Shown here: positions 10,913 through 20,946 of the stretch, one piece after another | Numbering within the stretch: the stretch's first letter is position 1 | Layout: each line of letters begins with the position of its first letter | NCBI RefSeq assembly: GCF_030272615.1 | Contig: NC_081406.1 | Span: 397,442,439-397,506,438, forward strand | Length of the DNA stretch: 64,000 nt | Direction of reading: 5' to 3' | From: Cryptomeria japonica | Lineage: Eukaryota; Streptophyta; Pinopsida; Cupressales; Cupressaceae | Position numbers and translations under genes: made by a program | Notes under the pieces: generated by a model | Seen by the model: the letters and a program-made list of their open reading frames with translations, nothing else | Told to the model about the DNA's origin: nothing | Database searches by the model: none

Positions 10913-12697
10913 CTATGTGTAAAACCTGTGAAGGTGCATGTTGTTGATAGGATCCTCCAAAGGTTCACCTTTTGTAGTTGAGAGCTGATATGCCTCAGAT
11001 TCATATGTTACTGTAATGATATAAGGACCAAGCCAGTTTGGTTCAAATTTGCCCTTCTTCTCTCTGTCTTGCTGATTTTTAGGATTTTCTCTAAGAACCA
11101 AGTCACCTACCTCAAATGTGCGAGGCTTAACCTTATGATTGTAACTGCAACGTTCCTTGACTGAATGAAGTGTAGCTCGAGTGACTATCTTCCTTGATGA
11201 AGGAACTGAGATAGAATTACTAGTGTGTGGACTACACAGGCCCGTATGCGTGTCACCTGAAGAAGTTTGGGCATCCCTGATAACAAAGTCCTTCAAGGAA
11301 GCTCCATTAAAGGTCCATGATGTATCGCCAAAAGGGGATGGATGTGTGAAACAAGTGGATGAGGGATGAAGGTTTATGATTGTGAAAAGAAGTGAAAGTA
11401 GGATGGCATGATGAAGACTTAGGATCAACAAGTATTCTTTTTGGCTTGAAATTGTAGAACTTTTGCCCCCAGTTATTTTGATATTAGGGGAGATCGAAGT
11501 TTGGGCATCCCTGATAACAAAGTCCTTCAAGGAAGCTCCATTAAAGATCCATGATGTATCGCCAAAAGGGGATGGATGTGTGAAACAAGTGGATGAGGGA
11601 TGAAGGTTTATGATTGTGAAAAGAAGTGAAAGTAGGATGGCATGATGAAGACTTAGGATCAACAAGTATTCTTTTTGGCTTGAAATTGTAGAACTTTTGC
11701 CCCCAGTTATTTTGATATTAGGGGACATCAACTCTTGTTCTTTTTTCTTTATAGGATTTTTATCCTTGACTTTGATTTTTGTAGAGTCTAATAGCTTTTG
11801 ATTTTGTTTTGGACTGAGAGCCTTTTCTTTATTTTTGACTCTTAGATTTTTCCTTTCAAAGCTTCTTTTTTGATCCCCAATGAGTAAGGGCCTTTGTAAT
11901 TCTTGTTGATCCAAGTCTGGAAGTGGAGTGGAAATGGAATGAGTGGATGAAATGGTAAGGCTATGTGAGTTCTCAAGAGGGCTGGCGATACACTCAATAG
12001 ATTCTTCGTTGGAACCACTCTTAGGACTATTGATATCAAGAGTTGCTTGTACCACTAGAGGAGATTTGCATTTAGACTTAGTAGCCACAACACTAGGTGG
12101 TTCACACCCAATTCCTTGCAAATTGTTTATAGATTGTTCTTGTTGACTGGATGTCTTAGGAGATAGTGGGAGTTGATCAACATGAAAGATATACTCACCA
12201 CATCCCATGTCTTTAAACTTGAAATTTTCTTTGTGCTCTGCTTGTTTTGATGTAGAAGCTTTCAAGGATTCTGGATCCACAAATGATGAAGATGGAATAG
12301 CCTCTCGATTGACTGGTATTGTTATTTCTGATCGAGGTTGCAGATTGTTGCAATATATGAATGGATTTGGATCAATTTTGATGGTCACTTCAGCTCCATT
12401 GTGTGGAAACTTGATACATCGATGATATGTAGATGGTACTGCGTTCATCTCATGAATCCATGGACATCCTAGCAATATGTTGTATGTGAGATCTAGGTCT
12501 AGGACTTGACAAACCACATCCTTTGTAATTGGCCCAACTCTGAGAGGTAAGGTGACTGTGCCTTTGGATGGACGCTCTTCATCATCATATGCCTTGATGG
12601 TAATTTTGTTTGTAGCATTCACATCTTTTTCAGAATATCCCAATTGTTTAATAGTGCTCAATGTACAAATGTTTAGACCTGCTCCTCCATCTATCAA
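10913..12697 (-). pseudogene. Element G protease joined to integrase C-terminus (pol with internal deletion)
   Basis: The 594-codon frame starts within an aspartic protease: MIDGGAGLNICTL is the active-site region and NILLGCPWIHEM the second conserved motif. A long Ser/Lys-rich linker follows, then a 78-codon block present twice. The end is the integrase C-terminal module: RTFEVGDLVLRE, then KFEPNWLGPYIIT (GPY/F motif) and a final HLHRFYT. RT, RNase H and the integrase catalytic core, normally about 900 residues, are missing between protease and tail. The frame upstream (12698-12757) is closed by stops, so this protease piece no longer joins gag in one ORF. Its product would process gag but could not reverse-transcribe or integrate. 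Confidence 0.85.
11262..11729 (-). repeat. 234-bp in-frame tandem duplication in element G pol
   Basis: Units 11262-11495 and 11496-11729 are nearly identical; I see only a few differences, such as ggtccatg versus gatccatg. The period is 78 codons, so the reading frame is kept. Each unit encodes a hydrophobic stretch (LSLHHAILLSLLFTIINLH) followed by a Pro/Ser/Phe-rich part ending FVIRDAQTS. Confidence 0.9.
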
Positions 12698-12757
12698 GAC
12701 TCATTTTATTCGATGTTTGTGTATGAAGGCTTCAATGTGTAAAGGTGCACTATGTGG

Positions 12758-13200
12758 CTAACTTACGGATGCGTCATCGGCTTTTGTGAATGTAAGGGAG
12801 TGTGGAATGGAAAGGTATCCCGCCATGGCTTGAAACTGGTCCACATTCAGATCAGTGGGGACAACAGTGTCTCTCAATATTTTATCAAGAATGGCTTTAT
12901 GTGCGGGGGATATATGTAAGAGTTCAAGGATTGAAATAAGCGCAGTTGTCTTTCCTAACTGTTCTACAAGATCGTACTCAGGCTTGGTTGATGAAGAAGC
13001 GGTGTTTTTAGCTGGAGCACCTTGCAAAGTGAATTTACCTCGACGAGTTGTAACATTACATTCAGAGGTAGGTTCGGAAGAAGATCCAATGCCTTTTAGG
13101 ACAATATTGGGTCTTTGGGTAGAATTCTCAAGCGTTTTGTCCTTGATGATAATGGTAGAGACATAATTATCCATTGAAATGTGATTGATAGTTGAATCAT
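12758..13200 (-). pseudogene. Element G gag-protease linker region
   Basis: This frame carries the end of gag and the linker before protease, with YDLVEQLGKTTALISILELL and DLNVDQFQAMAGYLSIPHSL. The linker type (helix with Leu-rich ISILELLH) is characteristic of plant Ty3/gypsy polyproteins. It is offset by one frame from gag, so a frameshift lies near 13200. It ends at a stop at 12758, before the protease frame resumes. Confidence 0.7.
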
Positions 13201-15240
13201 AGTTATAGGATGCTCTGGTATAGTTGGTCTGGTGTCATCTGTGGGTGCAGCTTTTCCCTTGTCATGCTTTGGGAATGGTTCCTTAAACATTTCATGTTCT
13301 TGATTGGATGAGTGTCCTTCAATCTCAATGTCACCTCTATCAATGAGATCTTGTATGATGTTCTTCAGTCGATGACAATTTCTTGTTTTATGCCCTTTGC
13401 TCTTATGGAATTCGCAATACTCATCATCATTCCACCAATTTGGTTTGACCTTTGGTTCATATGGAGGAAAATCTAGAATTGTGATTACTTTGTTTGCCAC
13501 TAGCTTCTTGAAGACTGACTCAAGTGGTTCTCCCAATGGGGTATACTTCCTTCGTGATCTAGAAGTTGTTTGAGTATTCACTTGATTGTTTGTAGAGCTT
13601 GATCCCGAAAAAATGATTTTGGGTTGCACTGTATTGGCATCAACAACACCATCATTGACTGTGTTCTTGTTTTTATTCCAAAATCTTGGCTTATCTTTTC
13701 CTTTAAAGTCATCTTTGTTTTCCTTGAATATCTTAATGACTCCTTGTTCAATTAGGACCTTTTCTGTCGCTAAGCCTTTTTCAATGACGTCCTTGAAGGT
13801 GGACAAACAAGCTTTCCTTAGATCATAGCCAATGTCTTTGCTAACATTCTGGGTGAACATTTCCACCATTTGTTTTTGTGGAATTTCACAAGAGCATCTG
13901 CTAGCTAGATTCCTCCATCTTTGTAAAAATGATGAAAAAGACTCTCCATCTTTTTGTTTGGTGTTGCACAAAGTAGTGACTGATATGTTTGTCTCTATGT
14001 TGTATGAGAAATGTTGGATAAATGCCTCAGCTAAGTCACCCCATGACTTAATACCAGGTGGAAGTTGGGAGAACCATTCCATAGCTTGATCACCTAGGCT
14101 TTGTGGGAATAATCTCATCAAATATGTCTCTTTTGCTGCTACCTCAATGCAAGTTGTGAAAAATTGTCTTATGTGTGCCTTAAGATCCCCTTTGCCTCTG
14201 TACTTATCAAATTTAGGCGTCACAAAGTGTGTAGGAAAAGGAAGCATTGGAATGCTCTTGTCAAATGGATAAGGACATATGTCTCTCATTGTGTATGTTG
14301 GCTTAGGTGTATTTATGTCCTCCATTTTCTTTTGTAAGTCCCTGATTTGTTGCTCCAAATTGTTCTTAGGTGGAGATTGACTCCTTGGACCATATCCCAT
14401 GCTTGAGGCACCAATTGGAGGAGGAGCATGTTGCATATATGGATGATATTGATCATACACATGTTCATATGGAGGAAGTCTATAATGATGTTGCGTATAT
14501 GGACCACTTGGTATAGATTCGTGTTGAGGAACGAAATATCTGCTTTGTCCATGTATACCATACTCTACAGGCATGTCATGTTCTAATGTGTTGCCCCCAA
14601 ATTTGATGCGGAGTTTCCTTGTGTCCAAATTTTGAGCATGCCTTTGAATATTCAATTGCTTTGGTGGTTGATCCTTAGCATTGGTATGTGATTGAGCATA
14701 TCTTTTTGCATAAGACTTCCATAATGGTCTACGAAGGTGAGTATCATATGTTTGACCATGTGTATGTGGGACCTCTGGTTTTTGAAACAAAGATGATGGT
14801 GATTCAGGCACCATATGTGGCCCTTTATTGCCTCCACTATTAGGTCTCCTTTGATCCATGTTGGAGTGAGTTTGTTGCAAAGGTCTACGTTCCATTATTT
14901 GAGACATGCCAAAATCATGAGGGATCTTGGTTCCACTTTGTGCCATCACTTGTAGAAAATATTATCTATCTCTTCTCATTATTTCCTCAACCAATCGATT
15001 AAAATGAGGATTCATAATGGTGTCTTCCACTTCTGCTGAATGTACAGAAAAGTTGTCCATATTGTCATTGTGTGTATCATTGTTGTTTGTAGTGTCCATG
15101 TTCTCAACATTTGGAATGTTTCTATAGGCATCCATGTTAGGTAATGTAGTATGATCATAATTGAAAAAGATATCATTGTCATACTCATAAGACTCATGTT
15201 TGCGGACTCTTGAGCCTCTTTCGTTTCTCTCCTAGATTTT
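13175..15240 (-). pseudogene. Element G gag
   Basis: The retrotransposon gag core is clear: TYLMRLFPQSLGDQAMEWFS, then GDLAEAFIQHFSYNIE and GESFSSFLQRWRNLASRCSC, so it should form the capsid shell. A Pro/His/Tyr-rich N-terminal part precedes it. Further on lies FHKSKGHKTRNCHRLKNII, a knuckle-like H/C region near the C-terminus. The longest frame starts at 14949, but the same frame continues upstream to about 15240 (RKHESYEYDNDIFFNYDHT) with one TAA just before it, probably a Gln-to-stop change. The 3' end is frameshifted at about 13200. Confidence 0.85.
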
Positions 15241-15750
15241 TGGGAATGGGTTTCAACCATGAACTAGGTATTGACCAAGATGTGTGAGACTAGATGAAAA
15301 TGGAAAGAGTATGGAAGACCAAGAGTTGGATGTAATGTAAATGAATCTGAGGTTTACTTGCAATGTCCAAAATGTAAGACCAAGTATGTATGTAGTAGAG
15401 TAGGTGTGACTTCCAAAAAGATGATAGTTTCTCTTGATGAGGTAAGTTGACCTTAACTCTAAGTAAGACCAAATGAGACCCAAAGGTGATAGACCTTGAT
15501 GAGGGACCACTTAGAAACATGTTGTTGTATATAGTGTGTTAACAAAGTATGATGAGGACAAGCAAGTGACCTTTTGACTCAAGTTTAGACAAATGTGAAT
15601 GTAATGTAAGGTGTAAAGCAATGATGGACTATGTGAGACCCAAAGACAGGTTGAATGCTAGATGAAAACCTGGAGAAATAACCTAGGAAGCTCAAGAATT
15701 CCAAAACTGACTGTGTTTGTTTGCTGGATTGTAAAAGTTTTCAATTTTGA

Positions 15751-15920
15751 ACACAGATGCGCCTGTATACTGCACAGACGCGATTTCCTCACACAGACGT
15801 GGTTCTATTTAACACAGACGCGTTTCTGAGATTTTGTAAATGCAATGTTGATTCTGAGAACACAGACGCATTTCTGCCCTTCACAGACGCTATTATGTCG
15901 GACACAGACGCATTTCTGCA
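15751..15920 (+). repeat. Cluster of cacagacgcg motifs (leader, inner)
   Basis: Seven variants of acacagacgcg are spaced 17-40 bases apart. This is the opposite orientation to the PMD-intron cluster of the same element. Confidence 0.75.
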
Positions 15921-17124
15921 AAATTTGTGCAAATTTTTCCAATCTGTGAAGTTTTGTTGTCACCAAATCTGACTGTTTGACTGTTTTTCGTGACAAGAGA
16001 ACACAGTGTTGATGAGGACTCAATGTTTTTCAAGTGTCTAGACTCAAAAATATGACTCAAAGAAAGTGTGTTGTTCGATGTAAAAATATTTTGTATACAC
16101 TTGAAGACACAAAAGACACAATGTTTTGCTGTTTGGTCTTGAATGTTTTGAATGTTTAAAATAAATCAAGCACAATTCTTATGGTTGGCCAAGACAATAG
16201 TTGTTGATCCCACATGGGGTTTTACCCCCGAGGCTACGCTATTCAGAGCGGATACTTAGATGCTTGACCTCACTGGCTCCACCCTCGGCACTCACTTCTC
16301 GGGTCAGCCAAGCATCAATCCCCACGAAAACTCCCCGTGACGAACTTTGTATCTCTACTAAGAACCGTATGTATGTGGGCCGCTATCAGAGGTCCGACTT
16401 CCTGCCCCAACAACTAGAAGGATTTTGGCTTCTAAAACAAAAAGGTGCTAGTAAGGGCATCCGCTTGTGTGGCCATACATGCGGCACTTTTAGCTCTGTA
16501 AATACAGAAGACTCCCAGCCGGTAGGGGTTACGCCCTACAACTGATCAAATAAATTTGATCAAACGGGTTTATAAGGAGACATAGTGTCGGTATGAACTA
16601 ATCAACACACGTTATCCATAGTTTTCACCATGAATACAGTTATTTATAGTGGTTCGGAAGAGGTGGGTTTTCCTCGCTACCATTTGGGTCGTTTTCTTCT
16701 CACTAGTAGTCCTAATGACCACACGGGAAGACAGACCCTCTAAAGATTAAACAAAAAGAGCCTATTGCTCAAGACACAAAAGACAATGATTCAATTTTAG
16801 TGCACCAATTGAAGTGTTTGCTAGTCTATGAAAACAAGACACAATAAAAATCCAAAAACCCTTGCCAAGGACCTGCAACAAAGATTTATTAGTAGTTTGG
16901 ATTGTTTGAAATAATCACCCCTTCCTGCAAGCACACAAGTTAGGTAAATTTTAGATTCAAAAGACTTTGTGAAAATAGGGGCCTTCGACAAAACGATTTT
17001 GCTTTCAAAACAAGTTGCACCAATTTCGTTAACTAGATCTGAAGATGTTAGCTCAAAATAAACTAGATCCGAAAAACCGAATGATTAAAACTGAATCAAT
17101 GAAAAACCCCTAAAAACGAAATCA

Positions 17125-17425
17125 GTGTGCACAAACGCGGGTACAATACACAAACGCGGCTTTGAGACACAGACGCGCTTCTGTGAGACACAGACGTGAC
17201 TCTGTAACGCAAACGCGACTTTCTGGACGCAGACGCGCCTACAAACCCCACAGACGCGACTGGAGATCACAGACGCATTTTTCGGAATCTGCAAAAAAAA
17301 AAAGATGAAACAATGTCGCAGACGCAAACGCGATTCCAGATGTCACAGACGTGGCAGAAAGTCCCAAACGCGATCCAGAAGTGCACAGACGCGACAAAAA
17401 ACCAAAAACGCGATCCGAAAGTACG
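17125..17425 (+). repeat. Cluster of cacagacgcg motifs (leader, outer)
   Basis: About fourteen variants (cacaaacgcgg, cacagacgcgc, cgcagacgcg and others) are spaced roughly 18-25 bases apart. They end about 100 bases from the PBS. Confidence 0.8.
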
Positions 17426-17523
17426 CAGACACGAAAATATCAAAATGTTGTCGAAAAATGTCAGATCTGCAACTTCAAGACACAAAATCTGCAACAAGGA
17501 TGTTAAATGCAAAAAGAGACAAG

Positions 17524-17542
17524 AGTCCCACTGGGCGTGCCA
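17524..17542 (-). other. Primer-binding site of element G
   Basis: On the minus strand TGGCACGCCCAGTGGGACT lies three bases inside the 5' LTR. Element Z has the same PBS type (46401-46419). I did not assign the tRNA. Confidence 0.75.
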
Positions 17543-17545
17543 AAA

Positions 17546-18306
17546 TGTATACGGTGAAAATGGATAACAACAATGTTGAAAGACTAAATGAATTCAACCA
17601 CAAAACCCTAGCCTAACAACAACAAAGATCCACCATAACATATGAAGATTACCTAAGACAATGCAAATCAAATGAAATCACAAAGATTATACCATCACAT
17701 GTCCAATAGGGTTTGGATCTCCATTTTTCCTATCTCCATTGATCTTGCTTGATATATTTGCTCTCAGATTTTATGTGCACAAGACCTCAACAAAGAACGG
17801 AATGTGGTTGCAAGGAGGATCGCATATGAAAGTGCAAAGTGTATTGTAGTCAATTGATCAAGTAGTCGAGAGGGGGTTTGATAATGAAGGAAACATCTCT
17901 TTATATAGAAGACACTATATGAAATGGAGGGATAAGATTGAGAGGTGTAAAAGAGGTCGGCTATGATTAGAGGGTAGGTAAAAAAAATAATAAAATAATG
18001 AGAGAGTAGGTAGTGTATGAATTAAGAGATTAATGACATGTGTCATGGGTAGAAAAGGTTAATGAATTAATTAAATAAATAAAGATTCATTTAATTAATA
18101 GAAGAAGTGGGATCAATTAAATAAATAAGATATTTATTTAATTTAGGAAAAGGATAATTTAAATAAATAAATGTATTTATTTAAATGAAAAATAAGGCTA
18201 GAAGAGGATTAATGAATTAATTAAATAAATAAAGATTTATTTACTTAATAGAAGAATTAGGCTAAAGTAATTATTTAATTAGACTGGACAATTTTAGGTG
18301 TCTACA
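17546..18306 (-). repeat. 5' LTR of element G
   Basis: This is the partner of 5181-5958, with the same TG...CA ends. A TATA box (TATATAAA on the minus strand) lies at 17900-17907. A short deletion at about 18270 removes one attaattaaat unit relative to the 3' LTR. The LTRs differ at scattered sites, so the insertion is not recent. Confidence 0.9.
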
Positions 18307-18909
18307 GAATGCAATATAGCAGAAATAATATGTACTTGTTTCATTTTGTAAAAACAAGCATGTCTCAAAATATTTTTCAACTAGAAGTGAAAAATAGGTA
18401 ACAGTCACAGAGAACATAAGGATTAAGATTGTGAATACCATGAAACAAACTGGACACAATACAATTCTGGTATTGGATGTTACAAAAGCAACACAAACAA
18501 GAGACCACTTCTTATGCAAGGGGTGTACAATTCATACTCAACAAGAATGAGTCGATGAAAAGGTGAGCATCACCAAAGTAATTCACCAAGCAGCTTAAAA
18601 CTACAAATAATCAAAGTACAATATAGTTTACATTTCTAATTTATTAAAATAGAGGCAAGAAAAAGTCTGATTGAAATTTAAAACTAGAAGCCTAAAAATG
18701 TAGCACAGCAACTTTACTACCTTCAAAATCGACATAGCCCTAGTCAAATTCAAATGAAGTCTTCACTGAAAGCATTTCTAATTATAATGGTTGCTACTTG
18801 GGTCAATCTATCATATCAGAATTGATTATATACATTTTAAATACGGAAAAACGCACATTCCCAGCCACCTCAAAGAATCAATTAAGATTTTGAATTGCTC
18901 AGAGTAATG
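18307..18909 (-). other. 3' UTR and downstream flank of the GLR gene
   Basis: There is no ORF of note. On the minus strand AATAAA lies at 18640-18645, about 270 bases after the GLR stop, and is a plausible poly(A) signal. Element G begins at 18306, just beyond the inferred transcript end. Confidence 0.5.
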
Positions 18910-20511
18910 TCATATATTGAGGCTGGGCATTTTAATCTTTTGCAGATGACAAATTACATCTGTCGATATTTTTATGAAAGAAAGTATACGTGAACTAAAA
19001 TAGAAGACGACAGCAGTAAGGGATACCAATCCAACTACTAGAAAGAGACCCCAAAAGGAGGCCAATCCAAGCTGATTTGATTCTGGGGAATTTGTGAAAT
19101 CACATTGGGAAGAGCCAAACCACTTATCATGAATTTGTTGTAGTTCTCCATTTTCTTCCAACCCCACAATTGCAGTAGAAACATCCACCGTTAACTTTGA
19201 TCCTTTTTGAAATGCCTGCAACAAAACAAACACAAGGCTTTACGTTTTGTACTCTAAACCTAACAAATTTTATTAATAAACTAGTTATAACAGTTGTTAC
19301 CATCCTTATGCAATATTTTCCCAAGACAAATATCCAAACCAGTATTCCAATGCCAAGGAGTGGGATATTTCAAACTAGTATTACGAACTGTATGGCATTT
19401 CAAATACACAAAAGTATTTCAAACTATTATTAAAACTGTATGAAATTTCAAACCACAAAACATAAACTAAGCAAGTTTGCTCTATAGTTGTAACAATAGA
19501 TTTCTTGAGTTCATATCATACAGTTTGCATTAGCAGATTATGCTAAACTATATTTTCAATTTTGGAACCAATATACAACCTCTACTAACTAGTGAGATCC
19601 TCTTGTCTATTTCGTCCAATTGAATAATAACTTAAAATCCCTCTCCCAATATCCCATACCACCCCCACTTCACACCCGTCCCCCCACCACCACCTTGACA
19701 AGAAAATAATCTTATATCTAAAATGTAAAAGGGAGTTTCAAAAGTCCTGGCTTCACCAGCTTTGCTTAGTTGAGACATAGGACTTCATATACTTTTTCAC
19801 TTTAACCAATGTAATTGTCGTAATTGTCTATTGGACAATGCTTGTCATCAAACCAGGCCTTACCACTCACCCTACACCTAAAAATTTCAAATTACCAAGT
19901 GTTTAATGCTTGCTACAATTTGTAATGGCCTCTATTACTAAACATGCAAAAGTTTGAAGAGACTTACAAATCCCCAGCCATTTGATGTAAACTGATGGCT
20001 ATAAATCCTGAAACTGCATTCTGAAGACAAAAACAACTGCACATGTGGAAGCTCATCTACAATTGCCCCAACACCACCTCTTTTTGGTCCTTTGGATAGC
20101 ATTTCTGCATAACTAGAAACATTTTGTAGAGGTAGAAGTCTGTCTTTAGTCACACCCAGTTTTTTGAGAAATTCCCCTATATATGAACCAGCTTGGAAGC
20201 CAATAGGAACACCACTTGCCAGCACTTCAGAAATTCCTTGAAACTCTGGCTTTAGTTGTTCAACAGTCAGAAGGAAAGTAAGATTTGCAGTGTAGCTTGA
20301 AGCAACAATCAGTATCACAAAGAGCCAAATGAGGACAACAATTCTCCCAAGAGTGCTTTTTACTCTCTCACCTGTAAAATTTGACTCAAAAGATTTGAAC
20401 ACATCAAATACATCTAATGTACAAATGTCTATCAACACAAATCAATATAGATATGCAAAAATAGATAAATTTTCCTTACTTTGAGAAAAGAAGAGAGTCG
20501 AAAAAATGAAC
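18910..20511 (-). CDS. Glutamate receptor-like channel (GLR), last three exons only
   Basis: Exons read right to left: 20480-20511 (32 nt, FIFSTLFFSQ), 19968-20371 (404 nt) and 18910-19215 (306 nt with stop). All junctions have GT/AG and phases agree. The product is the C-terminal part of a plant ionotropic glutamate receptor-like cation channel. It has the pore/M3 region (STLGRIVVLIWLF...SSYTANLTFLLTVEQ), the second half of the ligand-binding domain (GVPIGFQAGSYI, GAIVDELPHVQLF, IHDKWFG) and the last membrane helix (FWGLFLVVGLVSLTAVVFYF). About 245 of the usual 900 or so residues are present. The amino-terminal domain, first ligand-binding half and M1 are not found in the window. No stop or frameshift is seen in these exons, so the gene may be live with distant exons, or truncated. 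It acts in the plasma or an internal membrane. Confidence 0.92.
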
Positions 20512-20946
20512 CTGCATATACAAAAGCAAACAATATGCTAAAAATAGTTGACTTATACAAAAAAGTCAATTTTACCACTGTATAAACACAACAAAATGGT
20601 CCATATCTCCACTAATTCAATTTAATTTAATTTTTTATATACGTAAAACAATATTCTATAAAGGCTCTCACCCTTCAAAAAATCAAAATTGGTCAAAAAT
20701 ACAAACTGGATCAAGCTGGGAAACTACAACTAGCCTTTGGGAGATACATAGTACATTTACTGTTTACTTATCAACCAACATCCCGGTCCCATGAGAACAA
20801 AACAAGATCCACCTACAACACCTAAGCTTTTAACAAACAAAAAAACAACGTAAGTGTTGATTTTTTTTGCCAGACCTTGGCAGAAAAAAGTCACTAGGAA
20901 AGTGTTAGCAATTTTTATCAGGTCAAAATCTTTGGTCATATGTTCT
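20512..20946 (-). other. GLR intron sequence
   Basis: AT-rich sequence upstream of the 32-nt exon with no further GLR exon. It abuts the 1.94-kb tandem duplication at 20947, so either the intron is very long or the gene is broken here. Confidence 0.5.

Larger units (their letters stand above)
15241..17523 (-). other. Long untranslated leader of element G
   Basis: Between PBS and gag there are 2.3 kb with no credible ORF. A GC-richer block at 16200-16750 (ccacatggggttttaccccc; cccagccggtaggggttacg) contrasts with the AT-rich remainder and may be a structured leader segment. Two clusters of cacagacgcg motifs flank this block. Confidence 0.6.
5181..18306 (-). mobile_element. Element G: Tat-like Ty3/gypsy LTR retrotransposon with antisense PMD gene
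   Basis: Two direct repeats of about 770 bp bound a 13.1-kb element. On the minus strand they start TGTAGACACC and end GTATACA. Polarity is fixed by a polypurine tract next to the left LTR, a PBS next to the right LTR, and the order gag, protease, integrase tail from right to left. The flanking five bases are aaatg and gaatg, a plausible decayed target duplication. RT, RNase H and the integrase core are absent, so the copy is non-autonomous. About 5 kb between the integrase tail and the 3' LTR holds an antisense PMD gene. Plant Tat-lineage elements are known for extra antisense ORFs in this position. Confidence 0.9.

Noticed and set aside
16201-16545. 114-codon plus-strand ORF in the leader of element G
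   Set aside because: It is antisense to the element, has no domain, and is explained by local GC-rich composition.
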